From contig JBANDB010000008.1 of the NCBI GenBank assembly GCA_037576215.1, forward strand, positions 2,790,001-2,854,000: a DNA stretch of 64,000 bases, read 5' to 3'. The notes below the pieces were generated by a model. That model was not told where the DNA came from, made no database searches, and saw nothing but the letters and a program-made list of their open reading frames with translations. The translations under genes were made by a program, and so were the position numbers. Origin of the DNA: Armillaria gallica. Lineage: Eukaryota; Basidiomycota; Agaricomycetes; Agaricales; Physalacriaceae. Positions 59,626 through 64,000 of this stretch are shown here, piece after piece (within the stretch, counting starts at the first letter, position 1; every line of letters begins with the position of its first letter).

Positions 59626-60356
59626 ATGCGGGACGTACTCCAGACAGAAGAACTCGACATCCCCGAGGGAATTGACGTCTCCATCAAGTCCCGCCTCATC
59701 ACTGTCAAAGGGCCCCGGGGAACATTGACCAAGAACGTCCGCCATGTCGACATGGACATTCGGCTCATCAAGGGCAAGACCGCAAAAGTCACCCTCGCAG
59801 TGTGGCAGGGCGGCAGGAAGCATGTAGCTTGCCTGCGAACAATCAAAAGTCTCATCACCAACATGATTACTGGTGTTACAAAGGTCGGCAGCTCTGTTCA
59901 TGTCACTGTATCGCAAAGCTGACGATAATCCAGGGCTTCCAATACAAGATGCGTTCCGTCTACGCCCATTTCCCCATCAACTGCATCATCCAGGAGTCTG
60001 GCCGTGCATTGGAAATCCGTAATTTCTTGGGCGAGAAGGTACGTCCTTGTGCAATAAAAATATCCATTATCCGCTCAACGTCCTCAAGACCGTTCGACAC
60101 GTGAACATGTTGGATGGCGTCGTCGTAGCAGAATCAAAAGCCCAGAAGGACGAACTCATCCTGGAGGGCAATGACATCGACAACGTTTCCCAGTCAGGTG
60201 TGTATTACCTGCTCTAGTTTTGTGGGAAGTTGGCGTTAATTTTTCGCTCTAGCCGCATCTATCCATGGCATCTGTCGCGTGCGGAACAAGGATATTCGGA
60301 AATTCTTGGACGGTATCTACGTGTCGGAGAAGGGTGCAATCAAGACTGAGGAGTAG
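59626..60356 (+). CDS. RPL9: 60S ribosomal protein L9 (uL6)
   Basis: Four coding exons. [20 protein letters not shown] and [20 protein letters not shown] form the first uL6 domain; then [20 protein letters not shown], spliced to [38 protein letters not shown] and [20 protein letters not shown]. Length and motif order match fungal L9. No frame problem. Confidence 0.97.
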
Positions 60357-60491
60357 ATACAGCATGTCGACTACGTCATGATACTATGCAATATGGTCGG
60401 GCTACATGCTGCATATGACATTTCTTTCGCCTAAGAGCACACGGTGTTGGATGAAGTTGTAAAATTCGAAGAACTACCATCTCTAAAAAGT

Positions 60492-61469
60492 CTATGGAAT
60501 AAATGGGATCTTAGTACCAACAGAACGCCGGTATTGGATGTATTCGTCACCGAAGAATTTGACCAGTGCCCGTTCTTCCCCTAGAGGGGAGTTAGTACAT
60601 GGCTGAGCTTGAGCACGGAACTGCGTACCTCTAGTCCTGAAGTAGAAAAATCTCCAGAGAACAACGACAAAACCGACGAAGCTCACTGGGTTCTGAAGGA
60701 CTAGCTGCGTTCCTAGTGCCCAATAGAAGAATCCGGCGTATGATGGATGACGGAACCATCTGTGCAAACGTTAGGGTCATCGTACAACGCGGTGTGAAGG
60801 CTTACGCGTAGACACCATCAGTGACCAATACATGACTATCTTGTTTTTTGAAGGCAATCATGTGCGAAAAATTAGTGGTAGCATGTATCATTGCTGTTGA
60901 CCGTAGCACTTGTCCTACAAGGATAAGAACGACACCTGAGAACACCGTCATTATCATCGACGTAAACAGAAAAGAAAGTCCTGACCGGCAGTGGTGACAT
61001 AGGGATATGATTTCCAGGATGGTTTGAAATACAAAGTGATGAGATATTCAACCAAAGCTGTTCCGTGCGCAATGTGATACATTGAGCCGTTATCCAAGAG
61101 AAAGGCTGAGGGATATAAGAACGCGAAATCAGGATAGAATCACAGCTCACAGTCAACACTGCACTTTTCGAGATTCCATCCAGCAGTCACAGCGAATTCG
61201 CCCCAATGAAAGGCTGACCACGCCGCGACAAAGAGTCCAAGCTGGTACGTCGACCACCAATAAGATTCATAGCCGCCGACCACGGAAGTGAACACTCCAA
61301 GCGAAAATAGCGATCCAAGAAGAAACGAGATGGTAGACGCGGCCAACGGTGTATTTGGAATACGTCCATTCGGTTTAATGTCATTAGGAATAGTGTTCAA
61401 AGGGTGATCTGGCACTGAAGCTTGTCGCTGGCGTATTGTAGAGGCGATTCTATCGACGGGATCTGCCAT
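60492..61469 (-). CDS. STE14: isoprenylcysteine carboxyl methyltransferase
   Basis: ER enzyme that methylates the C-terminal prenylated cysteine of CaaX proteins such as Ras and mating pheromones. N-terminus MADPVDRIASTIRQRQASVP; membrane segments STISFLLGSLFSLGVFTSVV and FVAAWSAFHWGEFAVTAGWN; then FLLDNGSMYHIAHGTALVEY. The catalytic C-terminus is WFRHPSYAGFFYWALGTQLV, QNPVSFVGFVVVLWRFFYF, EERALVKFFGDEYIQYR and GTKIPFIP. One base is missing near 61,000: SYPYVTTAGQ must continue as GLSFLFTSMIMTVFSGVVL. It diverges from MEF2 across 104 bp. Confidence 0.94.
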
Positions 61470-61573
61470 TGTCAAGGAGGGAGAGGGAGGAACAAAAGGT
61501 ATGCATGACAAAAAGAGGACAATTAAAAGGGATCCATATTCGGCAACTAGCTTGCCTTTGTTGGCCGACCTCC
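61470..61573. promoter_or_regulatory. divergent gap STE14/MEF2
   Basis: 104 bp between start codons. No clear TATA box. Confidence 0.5.
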
Positions 61574-64000
61574 ATGCTAGCTCGACTATGGCCACGGTCA
61601 ACTGCCAGAAAATTATGGATTCCCTTCTCCAGGCGCGGAATGGCGACGGCAGCAGCCGCCAAAATACGAAATATGGCTCTTGTTGCCCACATTGGTACGA
61701 GTCTTCAAGGTGAAGGCGTGCTTGATTCTGACAAAGTGAAGATTCTGGCAAAACCACCCTTACTGAGTCTATCTTGCTGCAGTCCGAGTACCTGTCGTCA
61801 TCTGGGTCTGTGGATACTGGAAGCACCACAACCGACTTTCTACCTGCCGAACGAGAACGAGGAATTACCATCCAGTCGGCCAGTATCCCTGTCAAGTGGA
61901 AGAAATGGACGTTCAATCTCATTGACACGCCCGGTCATGCTGACTTTGGTATGGAAGTCGAGAGTGCGAGCAGGGTTGTCGATGGCGCAGTAGTCCTGAT
62001 GGACTCAGTGGAAGGTGTCGAATCTCAAACAAAACGGGTCTGGCGCCAACTGGACAGGTATGTTGCACCCTAAGCGTAGCTCTGGATCCTCATGAAAACT
62101 TATATTCAGATATAAAGTCGCGACAAGATTGGTTTTTCTGAACAAACTCGACAGACCCGGCGCATCATTCAGCGCTTCTCTGTCTTCATTACTTACACAT
62201 CGACTGCATCCTCTCCCGGTTGCCTTGACGTTGCCAATAGCGTCCTTTGAGCCAGCTGATTACGCACGTGCAGAACCCGGTATACAAGGACTAGTCGACC
62301 TGGTCAAATGGGAGGTATGGAAATGGGATGAGAGTGGACAAATAACGCGCCATCCACTTCCCCGCTCGACAAAAGAGTTTCAAACATCTGACATCCTTCC
62401 GCCTTCTCACCCGCTTCTTTCTGAACTCGTACCTGCCCGTATGGCTCTCCTCGATAACCTCTCGAACTTTTCTGAACCGTTGATGGAGAAGCTTATTAGC
62501 CTGCCTTCTGACCCCATGGCATATGCCGGCATAGAGAGCGAAGAAATCATGCCTCATCTGCGACAGGCATCTATCAGCAACGAGATATTACCTGTGTTAT
62601 GTGGCTCCGCTATAAAGAACATCGGGACGGATTTGGTGATGGACTACATCGGAGAGCTGTTCGCCAGTCCCTTGGATGTACTTCGTGGTGCACCGCCTCC
62701 AATAAACGCGCCTGTGCGCGTACTTGCTTGGAAGGTCGGGTGGGATAAGAAGAAAGGATGGCTCACTTTTGTCAGGGTTTATTCTGGTACATCTTTGCGT
62801 TGTTGTTAAAACACGCTGACTTAATGTCCTTTACAGGTACTTTGAAACGACAAAGTGTTCTTCTCAACACTAATCGCAACGAACGTGAACGTGTCGGGAA
62901 ACTCCAACTGTTATATGGCTCAGAAGCCCAGGACGTCGAAGAGCTTCCGTTTGGTTCAGTGGGCGTCATTGTTGGCCTCAGATTCACACGTACCGGTGAT
63001 ACTCTTATATCCACTGGAGCAAAGGTATCTAACGACTCGGATACACTTCCAACTATCGTTACTCCTCCCTCTGTCATCTCCGTCTCAGTAGTGCCTCAGT
63101 CGCATTCTGATTTGGACCCGGTGACAGAAGCCCTGGAGTCCATATCACGCACTGACCCCTCAGTTCGTGTGGATACACAAGAGGGACAGATGCTTGTGCA
63201 TGGCTTAGGCGCTCTGCACCTTGAAATCGTTGAAGGCCGTCTCCGAGATGAATGGGGTGCACGATTCGAGTTTGGTCAGCGTCGGGTTAGTTATCGCGAG
63301 GCACTCGGACCCAATTACTCGGTAGTCCGACCAGAGGATGAGGTTGCCAATGTCGCTGGTACCGAGGTCAGAATATCTCTTGATATACGCCCTCTGGAAG
63401 AAGGGGAGGTTGGGGATTCACTCTGGGACGGCAACGTCGTGGTCAATCAAAAGGGCTTGCCGATTGCTTATCCTCAGACCGGAATGAAGGAAACCGAGGA
63501 ATCATGCATTGCCGCCGGTATAGACAGTTCCCTGTCTAACTCGCCGCACTCGTCACTGCCAATGTCCCATGTTCGCATCCAGGTTAAAAGCTACATCAAG
63601 CCCCATTCAATCAGTCTACTCAGTGGTGCCAGTTCCAGGATTCTTCGGAATCGTCTCCGTAGTGCGGGCATGGGGCCTATCATGGAACCATTTACGCGGT
63701 TCAAAATTACCGTGAGTGAAGATACGCTCGGCAAGGTGGCCAAGGATCTCACGGAACATGGCGCTGAGCTCCTTGATATGAGCTCCGGGACGACTGAAGA
63801 GGAGGACGGTCGAGCATATTCGACTGATGGTGTCTATATACCACCTGCCTTCCTCTCACCCTCTGCATCCAATGTAACAGCTCTCAAAGGCAACTCTTCA
63901 TCGCTGAAGCGGTCCATTCACGCTCTTGCGCCCCTCAGTCGAATGCTAGATTACAATAATCGACTTCGCGCTTTGTCGGGGGGATATGGTCAATTCGAGA
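61574..64000 (+). CDS. MEF2: mitochondrial elongation factor G2 (ribosome release), partial
   Basis: GTPase that, with RRF, splits mitochondrial ribosomes after termination. The chosen start gives an Arg-rich, acid-free leader MLARLWPRSTARKLWIPFSR followed by RG-MATAAAAK, a good mitochondrial targeting peptide. GTPase motifs: AHIDSGKTTLTES (P loop, split by an intron), TTTDFLPAERERGITIQSAS (switch I), DTPGHADF (G3), LNKLDRPG (G4) and CGSAIKN (G5). Domains II-V follow: SGTLKRQSVLLNT, GLRFTRTGDTL, GLGALHLEIVEGRL and MGPIMEPF. Three introns. The gene runs off the right edge of the window after LRALSGGYGQFE, close to the expected C-terminus. EF-G2 rather than EF-G1 is suggested by the long insert in domain IV. 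Confidence 0.93.

Noticed and set aside
1..64000. tRNA genes, rRNA genes, CRISPR arrays
   Set aside because: Scanned by eye for GGTTCGAATCC-like B boxes, rRNA cores and regularly spaced short repeats; none found. A covariance-model search could still reveal a tRNA.

Overview
The window is genomic DNA of a filamentous basidiomycete, most likely an Agaricomycete. Genes are packed tightly on both strands and are broken by many short introns of about 45-60 nt with GT-AG ends. The protein set is fungal: FMP27-type lipid-transfer protein, MET6, URA3, a DUF2985 membrane protein, an Agaricomycete-style HET protein, MIPC synthase and a Tf1/sushi-like chromovirus. Organism and family calls come from reading motifs by eye; no search was run.

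Layout, left to right. 150-23,141: TMA17-like chaperone, PHAF1/UPF0183 protein diverging from DNA polymerase epsilon subunit DPB2, a 9.4-kb FMP27 gene, a DUF2985 membrane protein, a weak hypothetical gene, MET6, and a polyol (xylitol/sorbitol-type) dehydrogenase. 23,142-38,043: a gene-free repeat island. It is a tandem array of a roughly 1.5-1.6-kb AT-rich unit carrying hAT-like MITEs, and a young 9,036-bp Ty3/gypsy chromovirus sits in the first unit. 38,044-64,000: a HET-domain gene whose tail reads into the repeat, CCDC97, a C2H2 zinc-finger protein, a BSD2/NDFIP adaptor, a GNAT acetyltransferase, a small unknown gene, URA3, PUS7/TruD, an MFSD10-like transporter, MIPC synthase, SWT1, PCF11, RPL9, STE14, and mitochondrial EF-G2 (MEF2), which runs off the right edge.

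Most genes are unlinked housekeeping functions: replication, methionine and pyrimidine synthesis, tRNA/mRNA modification and 3'-end processing, cytosolic and mitochondrial translation, sphingolipid synthesis, prenyl-protein methylation and ubiquitin sorting. No biosynthetic cluster is evident. Several pairs diverge from very short shared promoters: PHAF1/DPB2 120 bp, CCDC97/zinc finger 130 bp, URA3/PUS7 54 bp, STE14/MEF2 104 bp.

Three observations stand out. First, the chromovirus appears self-primed: 15 nt just inside the 5' LTR are the exact complement of 15 nt at the predicted transcript start. It also has a 317-codon membrane-anchored reading frame that holds the first AUG and overlaps gag. 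Second, many conserved genes need a one-base insertion to stay in frame, so this assembly probably carries uncorrected single-base deletions; apparent breaks should not be read as pseudogenes. Third, splicing includes an 8-nt microexon and at least three GC-AG introns.
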